A DNA stretch of 29,454 nucleotides from Candidatus Bathyarchaeota archaeon (GTDB taxonomy: Archaea; Thermoproteota; Bathyarchaeia; 40CM-2-53-6; RBG-13-38-9). Position numbers and translations under genes: made by a program. The stretch spans positions 1-29,454 of the forward strand of contig JAGTQO010000009.1 of the NCBI GenBank assembly GCA_018396565.1, in the 5' to 3' direction. This document shows, piece after piece, positions 1 through 8,044 of the stretch (position 1 is its first letter; the number at the start of each line of letters is the position of its first letter). The notes below the pieces were generated by a model. That model made no database searches. It had not been told where the DNA came from and saw only the letters and a program-made list of their open reading frames with translations.

Positions 1-84
1 CATGATGTTGAAGTGAGGGTTCGCCTCATGCTCCTTCTATACATCGCCAATCGTAATGAAATATCGGGCGAATCAATAGTGTAA
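1..84 (+). CDS. Possible 3' end of a gene running in from the left
   Basis: Reading from base 1 gives 27 open codons ending in TAA at 82-84; the start lies outside the window. The tail is rich in Leu, Arg and Glu (it includes RVRLMLLLYIANRNE), the composition of a helical domain, for instance the end of a winged-helix regulator, but no motif identifies it. The stop lies 21 bp before the FBPase start. Support is only the open frame and composition, so it could be chance. Confidence 0.25.
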   Translation, partial: HDVEVRVRLMLLLYIANRNEISGESIV

Positions 85-105
85 AATTGGGTTGTAGTGT
101 CTTAG

Positions 106-996
106 ATGATGGTAACTCTGAGAGATCATCTTGGAGGGGTTAGAGCGGATTTAGCATCCCTAATCCTGAAGATATGTGAGATATGCGACATTATAAGCGA
201 TGGGATCGCATATCGGATGGGTAGGGCTGAGACAAGGAACATCTTCGAAGAGTTCCAGACAACCTTGGATATTTGGGCTGATAACCTCTTCATCGAGGAG
301 TTGGCTCGAACAGGCCTCGTAAGAACAATATTCTCTGAGGAGCAACATAAACCGGTGAGAATAGATGATTATGGAGTCTTCGACGTAGCTATAGATCCTG
401 TTGATGGATCATCGAACCTACGTAGCAACAACCTGGTTGCATCGATAATCAGCATATACGAGAAGAGGATGCCTACGAAGGGAAGAGACCAGATAGCCTC
501 CATGTATATTCTATATGGGCCAGTGACCAGCATGGTCTACACAGTAGGGGAGGGAGTCCATGAACTGTTGAGGACAAAGGAAGGTTTCATGTTGAGCAGG
601 GAGAATTTAGAGTTACCTGAGCCTGGAGAACTCTATAGTGTTGGAGGTTTGAGGAAGGATTGGCCTACAAAAATCAAGGCTTACATTGAAAAGTTGGAGG
701 GTGAAGGTTTGAAGTTGAGGTATGGAGGATCACTGGTCGGGGACCTCAACCAGATACTCCATTACGGTGGAATATATGCTTACCCAACTTTAACCAGCAG
801 TCCCGAAGGAAAGTTGAGGCTGATCTTCGAGAGCAACCCGGTCGCATACATAGTTGAGCAGGCTGGAGGCTCATCTAGCGACGGTGAAAAATCAATACTT
901 GACATTGAGCCTGAAGGCCTCACCCAGAGAACTCCAACATACCTCGGTAATAAGAGACTGATCAGAAAATTAGAGAAGGACCTGAAAGATCCATAA
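106..996 (+). CDS. fbp: Class I fructose-1,6-bisphosphatase
   Basis: Predicted to hydrolyse fructose-1,6-bisphosphate to fructose-6-phosphate in gluconeogenesis (cytosol). The 296-aa protein carries the signatures of class I FBPase rather than generic inositol monophosphatase: SEE (about 77-79) and DPVDGSSN (97-104) for metal binding, ILYGP followed by VYTVGEGVHE (135-153), RYGG then LHYGGIYAYP (206-227), and KLRLIFESNP (236-245) with the metal-binding Glu242. It is shorter than the E. coli enzyme (about 332 aa), mainly at the N-terminus where class I enzymes bind AMP, so AMP inhibition may be absent (inference). The start is the first of two adjacent ATGs; no Shine-Dalgarno is evident. Most archaea use the bifunctional FBP aldolase/phosphatase instead, so this gene may have been acquired from bacteria. 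Confidence 0.92.
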   Translation: MMVTLRDHLGGVRADLASLILKICEICDIISDGIAYRMGRAETRNIFEEFQTTLDIWADNLFIEELARTGLVRTIFSEEQHKPVRIDDYGVFDVAIDPVDGSSNLRSNNLVASIISIYEKRMPTKGRDQIASMYILYGPVTSMVYTVGEGVHELLRTKEGFMLSRENLELPEPGELYSVGGLRKDWPTKIKAYIEKLEGEGLKLRYGGSLVGDLNQILHYGGIYAYPTLTSSPEGKLRLIFESNPVAYIVEQAGGSSSDGEKSILDIEPEGLTQRTPTYLGNKRLIRKLEKDLKDP

Positions 997-1092
997 AAAT
1001 AAAAACTGCCAAAATCTAAAATATTAATAATTTGGTTTCGAAGAGGCTGAAACGAGTTCGAGCAGCTTCGAAACCCTTACATCTAAGCCTTG

Positions 1093-2037
1093 CTAGAATG
1101 ATGGAACGATTTCCTTCATGAAGGCCTTTTGAGGCTTCAGATCCTCAGGGTAGGGGAAGTGGGGTATAAAATAGTTCATACCCCTGCTAACATAGTCCTG
1201 AATCTTATTGATACATTCTTGGGGTGTTCCGACAATCATTATCTTGAAGAGATCATCTAAACTCTTGCTTTGGATCTCTGGAATACAAGATTCGTACCTG
1301 AACCTCATAACCTTCTCTTTAATTTCATCCTTATCACCGATTATCACATTGCAATGGTAACTCTTAGTGATGCTGCCGTAATCCCTTCCAGCCTCTGAGC
1401 AATACTTTGCGAAAGTGTTGAGCCTACTCTCATACTCTTCAGGTGTGCAATTCACCAAATTAATATTGTCTGCATGTTCGGCTGCTATCCTCAAAAGCTT
1501 GTTGCTTTTGCCGCCTATCATCATCGGAGGATATGGCTTCTGTAGTGGCTTGGGATAGGATACTAAATCCCTCACCGAGTAATATTTGCCTTTGAAGCTC
1601 ACCTTGTCTTGAATCCAGATCTTCTTTATCAGGTCGACAGCCTCAGAGAGCTGTTCCAACCTCACTCTTGCAGTTGGGAATGGTATGCCGTAAGCGTCAT
1701 ACTCGATCTTATGCCATCCAGCCCCTATTCCAAACTCTAACCTACCGCCACTTATAACATCGACCGTCGCTGCTATCTTGGCCAAGATAGGTGGGGGCCT
1801 GTAAGAGTTGCATGTGACCAGGACCCCTAGCCTGAGCCGATCGGTCGCATCAGCCAGATATGGTAGAACAGTCCAAGCCTCAGGTATATACAGGCTCGTA
1901 TCCTTGGACATCGGGTAGAAATGATCGTAGATCCAGGCTGAGTCGAATCCCATACGTTCGAGTTCACACCAAGCCTCCCTCAAACCTTTGAGGTCGAATT
2001 CCTCAAGCCATAATTGAACCCCAAACCTAACCTTCAA
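1093..2037 (-). CDS. LLM-class (luciferase-like) flavin/F420-dependent oxidoreductase
   Basis: A TIM-barrel oxidoreductase of the bacterial luciferase superfamily; archaeal members usually use coenzyme F420 or FMN. Visible family features are the N-terminal FGVQLW strand, GFDSAWIYDHF, the RLRLGVLVTCNSYRPP strand followed by a helix with DVISGGRLEFGIGAGW, and PYPPMMIGGKS near the middle. The substrate cannot be told. The frame is open upstream to an ATG at 2100 (335 aa), but those 21 extra residues do not fit the family, which starts just before the FGVQ strand. A TTG at 2037 preceded by GGTG with 7-nt spacing gives 314 aa and is preferred here. It is convergent with the FBPase gene. F420 versus FMN use is not resolved. 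Confidence 0.85.
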   Translation of the reverse strand: MKVRFGVQLWLEEFDLKGLREAWCELERMGFDSAWIYDHFYPMSKDTSLYIPEAWTVLPYLADATDRLRLGVLVTCNSYRPPPILAKIAATVDVISGGRLEFGIGAGWHKIEYDAYGIPFPTARVRLEQLSEAVDLIKKIWIQDKVSFKGKYYSVRDLVSYPKPLQKPYPPMMIGGKSNKLLRIAAEHADNINLVNCTPEEYESRLNTFAKYCSEAGRDYGSITKSYHCNVIIGDKDEIKEKVMRFRYESCIPEIQSKSLDDLFKIMIVGTPQECINKIQDYVSRGMNYFIPHFPYPEDLKPQKAFMKEIVPSF

Positions 2038-2144
2038 GACCCAACACCTATCCTTAGGAACTGACCATAAGCGCTTCCATATAATATAAACAATACCCAT
2101 AACCCAAGCGAATGTTGTCTCGGTGACGGCGAATATTTTCAGAC

Positions 2145-2480
2145 CTAATCTTTAGGTGGCTCCATTATCTTCGACAGGATCATGTTGGCATATCCCTCAT
2201 CTAATACATCGTCGGAGAGGATCAGGTAGGTCTCATCGTCGACGAAAGCAACTGCAAACCTGCCGAATCTCTTCTTCAACATTCTAAGTATCGCAAATAT
2301 TTGATCAGTACTGTATCTTCTCGAGATTCTCCATGCTGGAAACCAGTATCCTCCGTCAGCAGCAGCTTTTGGAATCTTGCCCAATCGAACTATGATATTT
2401 AAATCCGCAACTGGATAGACGTCTCGGTTCTTGACCCTTAAGAATTTAATGGCCTCCACCAGACTCATAGCTCTACACAT
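2145..2480 (-). CDS. Small hypothetical protein, possibly excisionase/MerR-like DNA binding
   Basis: A 111-aa protein of unrecognised family. The N-terminal half (about residues 8-55) has a helical start, then RLGKIPKAA and GGYWFPAWRIS, which loosely resembles the 'GkiPa...gg.w.fp...i' part of MerR/excisionase-type winged helices. The second half alternates helix and strand (FGRFAVAFVDDETYLILSDD). There is no signal peptide or membrane segment. A second Met at residue 5 (ATG at 2468) is an equally good start. It lies between the glutamate racemase and the LLM oxidoreductase on the same strand, 70 bp after the racemase, so the three could be co-transcribed. Function is unknown. Confidence 0.6.
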   Translation of the reverse strand: MCRAMSLVEAIKFLRVKNRDVYPVADLNIIVRLGKIPKAAADGGYWFPAWRISRRYSTDQIFAILRMLKKRFGRFAVAFVDDETYLILSDDVLDEGYANMILSKIMEPPKD

Positions 2481-2550
2481 GAACCCCTAGATCCGGCCAG
2501 CTCCACCTGAGATGGTAAATATTCAGCCTGTTTGTAAGCATGTTCTCCAC

Positions 2551-3372
2551 TCATAGGGTTATCAGCCTTATGTAATATATGGATCGGCCCAAGTAACGTT
2601 CACCTACCCTCTTGAACCTTTCAGGATTGTCTGTAACTATGTATAGATGTCTTGGTGAGTCATCCTCAGTCGTCATATTATTCTCTCTCAAGATTCTCGA
2701 GGTCTCCTCAGCGACGGCGACAGCTGGATCTATCAATTCAACATGTTCAGGTAGAGCGCTCCTTATAGCCTCAATGAGGGGCGGGTAATGTGTACAACCC
2801 AGTATCAAGGTGTCTATCCCCTCATCGACGAGGGGTCCAACATATTTCCTGGTGATCGAGTAGGTTTCAGGCTCCTTGAACCATCCCTCCTCGGATAGGG
2901 GCATCAGTAGAGGGCATGGCTGCGGGAACACCTTAACATCTCCCCGCTCCTCAAGCTTCTTCTTGTAAATGTTGCTGTTTATGAGGGCCTCTGTTCCAAT
3001 AACCCCGATCCTGCGATTCCTAGTCGCCTTCATAGCCAAGTCTACAGTAGGTCCAACAACCTCGACAAGAGGGGCATCAACCATGCTCTTCAAATGTTCA
3101 TAGGCAACAGCCGATATTGTGTGGCAGGCTAAAACCACAAGTTTTACAGGGTAATTGTTCAGGAGAAACTTGATACCCTCCTCGGCAAACCTCAAAATAC
3201 TCTCCATACTCTTCGAACCGTAGGGAGCCCTGCCGGTGTCTCCGAAATAGACTGTGCTCTCATTCGGCAGATGGTTTAAAATCTCCCTCTGAATAGTCAG
3301 ACCGCCGACACCTGAATCCAGCATCCCTATAGCCTTCCAGCGACTACTCAACAGAGACCACCCCAAAAACAT
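2551..3372 (-). CDS. murI: Glutamate racemase (Asp/Glu racemase family)
   Basis: Interconverts L- and D-glutamate by a two-cysteine, cofactor-independent mechanism. Family marks: IGMLDSGVGGLT (15-26), FGDTGRAPYGSK (43-54), the first catalytic Cys83 in LACHT, and the second, Cys193, in LGCTHYPP. The canonical first motif is ACNT; here the Asn is His84, a change worth noting. Length (273 aa) is normal for the family. The ATG at 3372 adds about 10 residues over typical starts; a TTG at 3351, preceded by GGTGG with 6-nt spacing, is an alternative. D-glutamate is normally for peptidoglycan, and no mur genes are in the window, so the role in an archaeon is unclear. The gene is divergent from alaX across about 105 bp. 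Confidence 0.88.
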   Translation of the reverse strand: MFLGWSLLSSRWKAIGMLDSGVGGLTIQREILNHLPNESTVYFGDTGRAPYGSKSMESILRFAEEGIKFLLNNYPVKLVVLACHTISAVAYEHLKSMVDAPLVEVVGPTVDLAMKATRNRRIGVIGTEALINSNIYKKKLEERGDVKVFPQPCPLLMPLSEEGWFKEPETYSITRKYVGPLVDEGIDTLILGCTHYPPLIEAIRSALPEHVELIDPAVAVAEETSRILRENNMTTEDDSPRHLYIVTDNPERFKRVGERYLGRSIYYIRLITL

Positions 3373-3477
3373 TTACACTAAAGGTAGACTAAAACATTAT
3401 CAAACATATTTGAAGGAGCAAATGGAAGGTATGCTTTTGAATATTCTTCTATTGAATCATGAACTGGTGGGGTCAAG

Positions 3478-4188
3478 ATGAGCAGACCACTATACCTTGA
3501 AGACTCATACTTGAAGGAGTGTGAGGCAGAGGTTAAAACGGTGAAAGAGTCAAAGTATATTGTTCTAGATCAAACCGTCTTCTATCCGAAAGGCGGAGGC
3601 CAACCAAACGACACCGGAGTCATCATCAAAGAAGGAGATGTTTACTCAGTAGTCTATGTTGGAAAGTTTTCAGGCGAGACATCCCATGAAGTTGACAAGC
3701 CAGGCCTTAAGGTTGGAGATAGGGTTCTGTGCAGGCTCGACTGGGATAGAAGGTATAGGCTGATGAGAAGCCACACCTCAGCCCACGTATTGGCCGCGAT
3801 ACTATGCAACAGAACAGGAGCCCTGATAACAGGGAACGAGCTATCCACCGAGAAGGTTAGATTTGACTTCAACCTGGAAAGCTTCGACAGAGAGATATTC
3901 ATGAACTGTGTCCAAGAAGCCAACATTCTATTGAAGAAGAATATTCCGGTGAAGACCTATGAGCTTCCACGGGAGGAGGCTCTGAAGATTCCTGGGGTGA
4001 TAAAGATGGCTGAAGCTCTTCCACCAGCTGTATCTAGACTCAGAATAGTTGAGATTGAAGGTGTCGATAGGCAGGCTGATGGAGGAACACATGTCAGAAA
4101 CCTGAACGAGGTAGGTGAGATAGTCTTTCTGAAAGCAGAGAACAAGGGGAGAAACAACAGGCGAATCTACTATAAACTCATACCTTGA
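3478..4188 (+). CDS. alaX: Alanyl-tRNA editing protein AlaX
   Basis: A free-standing homologue of the AlaRS editing domain, which deacylates Ser (or Gly) mischarged on tRNA-Ala. The 236-aa length and the N-terminal beta-barrel with FYPKGGGQPNDTG (35-47) match the medium AlaX-M class. Zinc-site residues are H99 and H103 in SHTSAH and H205 in DGGTHV. The position usually described as the Cys ligand (CGGTH) is Asp201 here; I am not certain how common that is in AlaX-M. The ATG at 3478 follows GGTGGGG (3466-3472), a good Shine-Dalgarno. It stands alone, with its promoter in the divergent gap shared with the racemase gene. Confidence 0.9.
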   Translation: MSRPLYLEDSYLKECEAEVKTVKESKYIVLDQTVFYPKGGGQPNDTGVIIKEGDVYSVVYVGKFSGETSHEVDKPGLKVGDRVLCRLDWDRRYRLMRSHTSAHVLAAILCNRTGALITGNELSTEKVRFDFNLESFDREIFMNCVQEANILLKKNIPVKTYELPREEALKIPGVIKMAEALPPAVSRLRIVEIEGVDRQADGGTHVRNLNEVGEIVFLKAENKGRNNRRIYYKLIP

Positions 4189-4325
4189 ACAATCAGACAT
4201 ACAGAGAAGTGGATTCATGCATGTATCATCAAAATATGCTTCCATTAGGAACTGGAACATAACATTGTAATAATATGCCATTTTGATCAATTCTATGTGG
4301 CGACACAAGTAGGAATACGTAAATG

Positions 4326-4333
4326 TTTTATAT
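4326..4333 (+). promoter_or_regulatory. TATA box for the ABC transporter operon (leaderless)
   Basis: TTTATATG at 4326-4333 is centred about 26-27 bp before the ATG at 4356, the spacing between an archaeal TATA box and the transcription start. The mRNA would therefore begin at or next to the start codon, which also supports 4356 over the ATG at 4368. Seen in sequence; promoter activity is inferred. Confidence 0.55.
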
Positions 4334-4355
4334 GGGGCAACATCATCTCTAGCCG

Positions 4356-5282
4356 ATGGAAGGTCGGATGCGAATGCCAGGTTTCAGAGACTGGTTCAGG
4401 ATACCTGAAAAATTCAAGATTCTACTGATCTTACCAGTTCAGATAGTTATGAATTTCACGGCGATAATACCTTTCGCACTCGTTTGGTACATTGGAATGA
4501 CCAATTGGAGCCCACAGTTCGTAGGCGGAGACTGGTGGCGAGCCGACTTTATAGGACCATACAACTTCGTCCTTGCAGTCAGAGATGAACTATTCCTAAA
4601 CGCGATTGCGAGAACACTGCTCATATCCGCTATATGTGTACCAACAGAATTTCTACTTGGATTCACATTAGCCTATGTATTGAGTGGAAACTTCCTTGGA
4701 AAGAGATTCTTCACCTTGGTTGCTGTTGTTCCAATGATGGTTGTGCCAGCTGCCGGAGGCTGGATATTCTACCTCATGTTTATTGAGACCGGTCCAGTGA
4801 ACGGTTTGTTAAGCATAGTAACAGGGCACAAGGTAATGATTCCTTTCATGAACGATCCATTCTGGGCTATGATTGCCATCATGCTCGCTGATATATGGCA
4901 GTGGACACCATTCATATTCCTGATAATGACAGCGGCTCTCCTTGGCCTACCACCCGAACCTATCAACGCAGCATATATCTTAGGAGCTACGAAATGGTAC
5001 ACCTTCAGAAGAGTGGTTCTGCCAATGTTGAAGAGACCAATGATGATAGCGGTTATTCTCAGGGCTATTGAAAGCCTCAAAATCTTCGACTATCCATATA
5101 TGATGACGAGGGGTGGCCCAGGATATGCTACCCAAACGATAACAATGAACCTTTACGAGTCAGGATTCAAATATCTAAAATACGGCCTGACGAACGCGCA
5201 GTGCCTCATAATATTTATTTCATGTATCTTCATAGCATGGTACGCCGTTAAGCCTTTGAGGGCTGCGCAGAGGGGAGGCTGA
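4356..5282 (+). CDS. Carbohydrate ABC transporter permease, MalF type
   Basis: One of two inner permeases of a CUT1-family sugar importer. The 308-aa protein has about six hydrophobic segments (roughly 22-48, 84-110, 118-142, 168-195, 226-240 and 282-298). The EAA loop that docks the ATPase lies at 201-223 (EPINAAYILGATKW to VVLP), and GGPG appears near 253-256, as in MalF/UgpA proteins. The start at 4356 fits a leaderless transcript. It is followed 7 bp later by the MalG-type permease, then the binding protein. No ATP-binding subunit is encoded in the window, so a shared MsmX/MalK-type ATPase elsewhere is expected. The transported sugar cannot be told. Confidence 0.92.
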   Translation: MEGRMRMPGFRDWFRIPEKFKILLILPVQIVMNFTAIIPFALVWYIGMTNWSPQFVGGDWWRADFIGPYNFVLAVRDELFLNAIARTLLISAICVPTEFLLGFTLAYVLSGNFLGKRFFTLVAVVPMMVVPAAGGWIFYLMFIETGPVNGLLSIVTGHKVMIPFMNDPFWAMIAIMLADIWQWTPFIFLIMTAALLGLPPEPINAAYILGATKWYTFRRVVLPMLKRPMMIAVILRAIESLKIFDYPYMMTRGGPGYATQTITMNLYESGFKYLKYGLTNAQCLIIFISCIFIAWYAVKPLRAAQRGG

Positions 5283-5289
5283 AGATAAT

Positions 5290-6168
5290 ATGGATAAACA
5301 TATAGAGAACCTATTATACACGGCTGTCAGATACATCTTCGCCCTAGGTGTAGCATTCTTCTCCCTATTCCCAATATACTGGATGTTCACAATGTCGATC
5401 AAGCCACCGATAGAGTGGGCGTCGCCAGACATTCACTGGTGGCCATGGTACCCCACAGCATCAAACTATCTTATGCTCTTCTTCCACAAGAACACACTTC
5501 TAGAATGGGGTGTGATCAAACCATGGGAGATATCGGTCCCTGAGACGGCGGTTAAAGCAATAATGAACAGTTTGATCTTAAGCATAAGTGGAACAGCCTT
5601 ATCACTCTTCATAGGAACATTCGCAGCCTATGCTATGTCGAGGTATAGGGCTGGAGGAGATTACATGTTCCTAACCTTCAGGATGCTCCCCCCAATAGCG
5701 ATCCTCATGCCGATAGTGATGTGGCTGAGCACCCTCAGACTATTAGACACCCATATTGGAGTGATACTACTCTATGGCTTGTTCCCAGTGCCATTCGTAA
5801 TATGGCTCATGAGAAGTTTCTTCGACGATTTACCAAGAGAGATAGATGAAGCCGCTATCATGGATGGATGCACTCCAGCAACAACCTTCATCAAGGTCAT
5901 CCTGCCACTAGTCAGGGGGGGATTGGCTGTCACAGCCCTATTCATATTCATTCTCAACTGGAGCGACCTGATAGTCGCCCTACTCGTAACATACAGAACA
6001 GCGATAACTATACCTGTTCAAATCGGCCTCTACTACTCGGATATAGGCCACCTCTATGGAATAATGTCCGCCCTAGGAATATTTGCGGTAATTCCAACCT
6101 TAGCATTCGGCCTGGCAATTCAGAAGTATTTGGTTAGAGGCCTTACTTTCGGAGCCATAAAGGGTTAG
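5290..6168 (+). CDS. Carbohydrate ABC transporter permease, MalG type
   Basis: The second permease, 292 aa, with about six membrane segments (12-36, 92-116, 128-150, 155-178, 212-235 and 258-280). The EAA motif is at 183-206 (REIDEAAIMDGCT to VILP), and the N-terminus carries the FPIYWMFTMSIKPP pattern typical of MalG-like proteins. The ATG at 5290 is preceded by GGGGAGG about 5272-5278. It is 7 bp downstream of the MalF-type gene and clearly in the same operon. About 170 bp with no gene separates it from the binding protein, which has its own TATA-like element. Confidence 0.92.
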   Translation: MDKHIENLLYTAVRYIFALGVAFFSLFPIYWMFTMSIKPPIEWASPDIHWWPWYPTASNYLMLFFHKNTLLEWGVIKPWEISVPETAVKAIMNSLILSISGTALSLFIGTFAAYAMSRYRAGGDYMFLTFRMLPPIAILMPIVMWLSTLRLLDTHIGVILLYGLFPVPFVIWLMRSFFDDLPREIDEAAIMDGCTPATTFIKVILPLVRGGLAVTALFIFILNWSDLIVALLVTYRTAITIPVQIGLYYSDIGHLYGIMSALGIFAVIPTLAFGLAIQKYLVRGLTFGAIKG

Positions 6169-6314
6169 GGTCGATCTGGACAATCCATTTTTCTTTAAAC
6201 TTCCAAACATATAGAATTAGTGATATCGAATCCTAATAAACCATTGAAAATTTGCAGATGAGAAACCGAGACATATTAGAATATCAGACTCGTTATTGAA
6301 TGTGTCCCATAGGC

Positions 6315-6322
6315 TTAAATAT
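6315..6322 (+). promoter_or_regulatory. TATA-like box before the solute-binding protein gene
   Basis: TTAAATAT at 6315-6322 is centred about 21-22 bp before the ATG at 6340 and 48 bp before the in-frame ATG at 6367. A second promoter here would allow the binding protein to be made in excess of the permeases, common in such transporters. The spacing is slightly short for the ATG at 6340, so the start could instead be a downstream codon. Confidence 0.4.
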
Positions 6323-6339
6323 GTTCAGCCATCAACAAT

Positions 6340-7965
6340 ATGAGTGGAAAAGGAGTGTCTCGTGAAATGAGTGAGGAGAAGAAAGAAGTTTCTAGAAGGG
6401 GATTCATGAAGACAGCTGGAGCAGGAATAGTTGGATTGGCAGTAGGCGCAGGAATAGGTTACGGTGCCTCTCAAATGGCCGGACCGGCTGCAGGACCTGC
6501 ACCGACTGTAACTGTGACTAAACCGGGCGAGATGCCCTTCCCATTCAACCTACCCAGAAAGGGAGATACGCCAGCAGAGAGAGCAATAAACGCAGCAAAA
6601 TATGTGCTGGATAAACATCCTGAATGGAAAGGGACAGAGCTTGTCTTAGCCTGTGTTGGAGGATACCAGGTTGGATTTGAAGCGATGAAGAAGAGATGGG
6701 AGAGCGAGACGGGGACGAAGGTGACCATTGCAACGACACCCCTACCAGAATTCTTTGACAAGCTGATGGTTGAGGCGGTGACCAAGACCGGGGCCATAGA
6801 TTTGGTGAACATACAGCCCATGCATGTCTCAGACTTAGTTGAGGCAGGCCTCCTATATCAATTAGATGATGTGGCCATGTGGATAGACATCTTGGAACAT
6901 GGTAGACCATACGGGTATGTATATCCGTTAGAGTATTTCATACCGAGATATAGAGGAAAACTGTACGGGTTCGTCCAGGACGGAGATGTCGCAACATTAT
7001 ACTACAGGAAGGACTGGATGAGTGACCCGAAGGAAAAGGAAGGTTTCGAGAAACAGTATGGCTACCCGCTCGCGCCTGCAAAGACGATTATAGAATACAG
7101 GGATCAGGCTGCGTGGTTCTACAGACCCAATGAGAAGAGATACGGTTTTGTCGAATATAGGGAGCTTACCAGAAACGCAAACAAGTTCTACTGTTACTTC
7201 AACTCTAAGAAGTGGCCCAATAACTATTACTTCGACGACAATATGAAACCTCAATTGACAACAAAAGAGGGCATAGAGGCAGCGACGATATATGTGGAAA
7301 TGATGAAGTACGGACCACCCGACTTGCCATCCCTTCTTGGAATAGCGCCCGCGACATACTTCGCTGAAGGAAAAGCTTTCGAGAGCATAAACTTTCCATC
7401 CTTCGCAAACTTAATCCAAGACCCGAAAGCAGCTTCAAGGAACAAGTGGGAGACTGCGCCTGTGCCTGGATGGTATGTTGACGGGCCTGAAGGAAAGAAG
7501 ATCCTCAACAGGAGGAGTGTCAACCTGGCAAGCTGGTGCCTAGCTGTGAGCAACCATAGCAAGAAGAGGGACCTGGCATGTTGTCTAGCGGCCTACATGG
7601 CCGATCCATGGGTGCTTCTCGAGGGGATGCTTCAACCAGCCACATGGCATGACATGAGCAGGTATTGCCATGTAGGCTTTGCTGCACCAGCCCAGTTAAG
7701 AGATCGTAGGGGACCTTTACTCAGCTATTTCGAGGAGAATGCGTCTGTTCTGACACCTATGGTCACCGGCCTAATAGCCGCAACCGAGTATAACGTAACC
7801 TTGAGCAAGAATCTGCATGCAGCGATGGTTGGAACAATGGACCCAGTGAAAGCCTTGGAAACGACTGAGAAGCAGTGGGAAGAGATCACTAACCGTGTCG
7901 GAAGACAGAAACAGATCGAAGCTTGGAAAGAGCTGAAGAAGTGGTACCCCACCACCATAATTTAA
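6340..7965 (+). CDS. ABC transporter solute-binding protein (family 1) with Tat signal
   Basis: The extracellular sugar-binding component of the transporter encoded just upstream. The 541-aa precursor has a twin-arginine signal, SRRGFMK at 18-24, then a hydrophobic stretch rich in Ala and Gly (25-48) and a linker rich in Pro, Ala and Thr, so export is as a folded protein and probably cell-surface anchored. The mature part has the two-lobed binding-protein pattern: KKRWESETGTKV near the N-lobe, many aromatics (YYRKDW, FYCYF, WYVDGPEG) suitable for stacking on sugars, and a C-terminal EKQWEEITNRVGR. Size (about 490 aa mature) suits a large CUT1 protein. The ATG at 6340 is used; a second ATG at 6367 leaves the Tat motif intact. 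Ligand unknown. Confidence 0.9.
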   Translation: MSGKGVSREMSEEKKEVSRRGFMKTAGAGIVGLAVGAGIGYGASQMAGPAAGPAPTVTVTKPGEMPFPFNLPRKGDTPAERAINAAKYVLDKHPEWKGTELVLACVGGYQVGFEAMKKRWESETGTKVTIATTPLPEFFDKLMVEAVTKTGAIDLVNIQPMHVSDLVEAGLLYQLDDVAMWIDILEHGRPYGYVYPLEYFIPRYRGKLYGFVQDGDVATLYYRKDWMSDPKEKEGFEKQYGYPLAPAKTIIEYRDQAAWFYRPNEKRYGFVEYRELTRNANKFYCYFNSKKWPNNYYFDDNMKPQLTTKEGIEAATIYVEMMKYGPPDLPSLLGIAPATYFAEGKAFESINFPSFANLIQDPKAASRNKWETAPVPGWYVDGPEGKKILNRRSVNLASWCLAVSNHSKKRDLACCLAAYMADPWVLLEGMLQPATWHDMSRYCHVGFAAPAQLRDRRGPLLSYFEENASVLTPMVTGLIAATEYNVTLSKNLHAAMVGTMDPVKALETTEKQWEEITNRVGRQKQIEAWKELKKWYPTTII

Positions 7966-7975
7966 ATAGTGTAAG

Positions 7976-8007
7976 GAGAGAAGCTATCTATAGCTTCTCC
8001 TTTTTTT
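7976..8007 (+). terminator. Hairpin and poly-T terminator after the transporter operon
   Basis: GAGAAGCTA (7978-7986) pairs perfectly with TAGCTTCTC (7991-7999) around a TCTA loop, followed at once by seven T (8001-8007). It lies 10 bp after the binding-protein stop. Archaeal termination mainly needs the T-run, but the hairpin is clear. Confidence 0.75.
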
Positions 8008-8044
8008 AAAAAATCGGTGAGCATTCATTCTGACAAGCTGGCAT

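Noticed and set aside
3928..4308. Minus-strand ORFs overlapping alaX
   Set aside because: They are antisense to a clear gene and show Ser/Leu-rich shadow composition without motifs.
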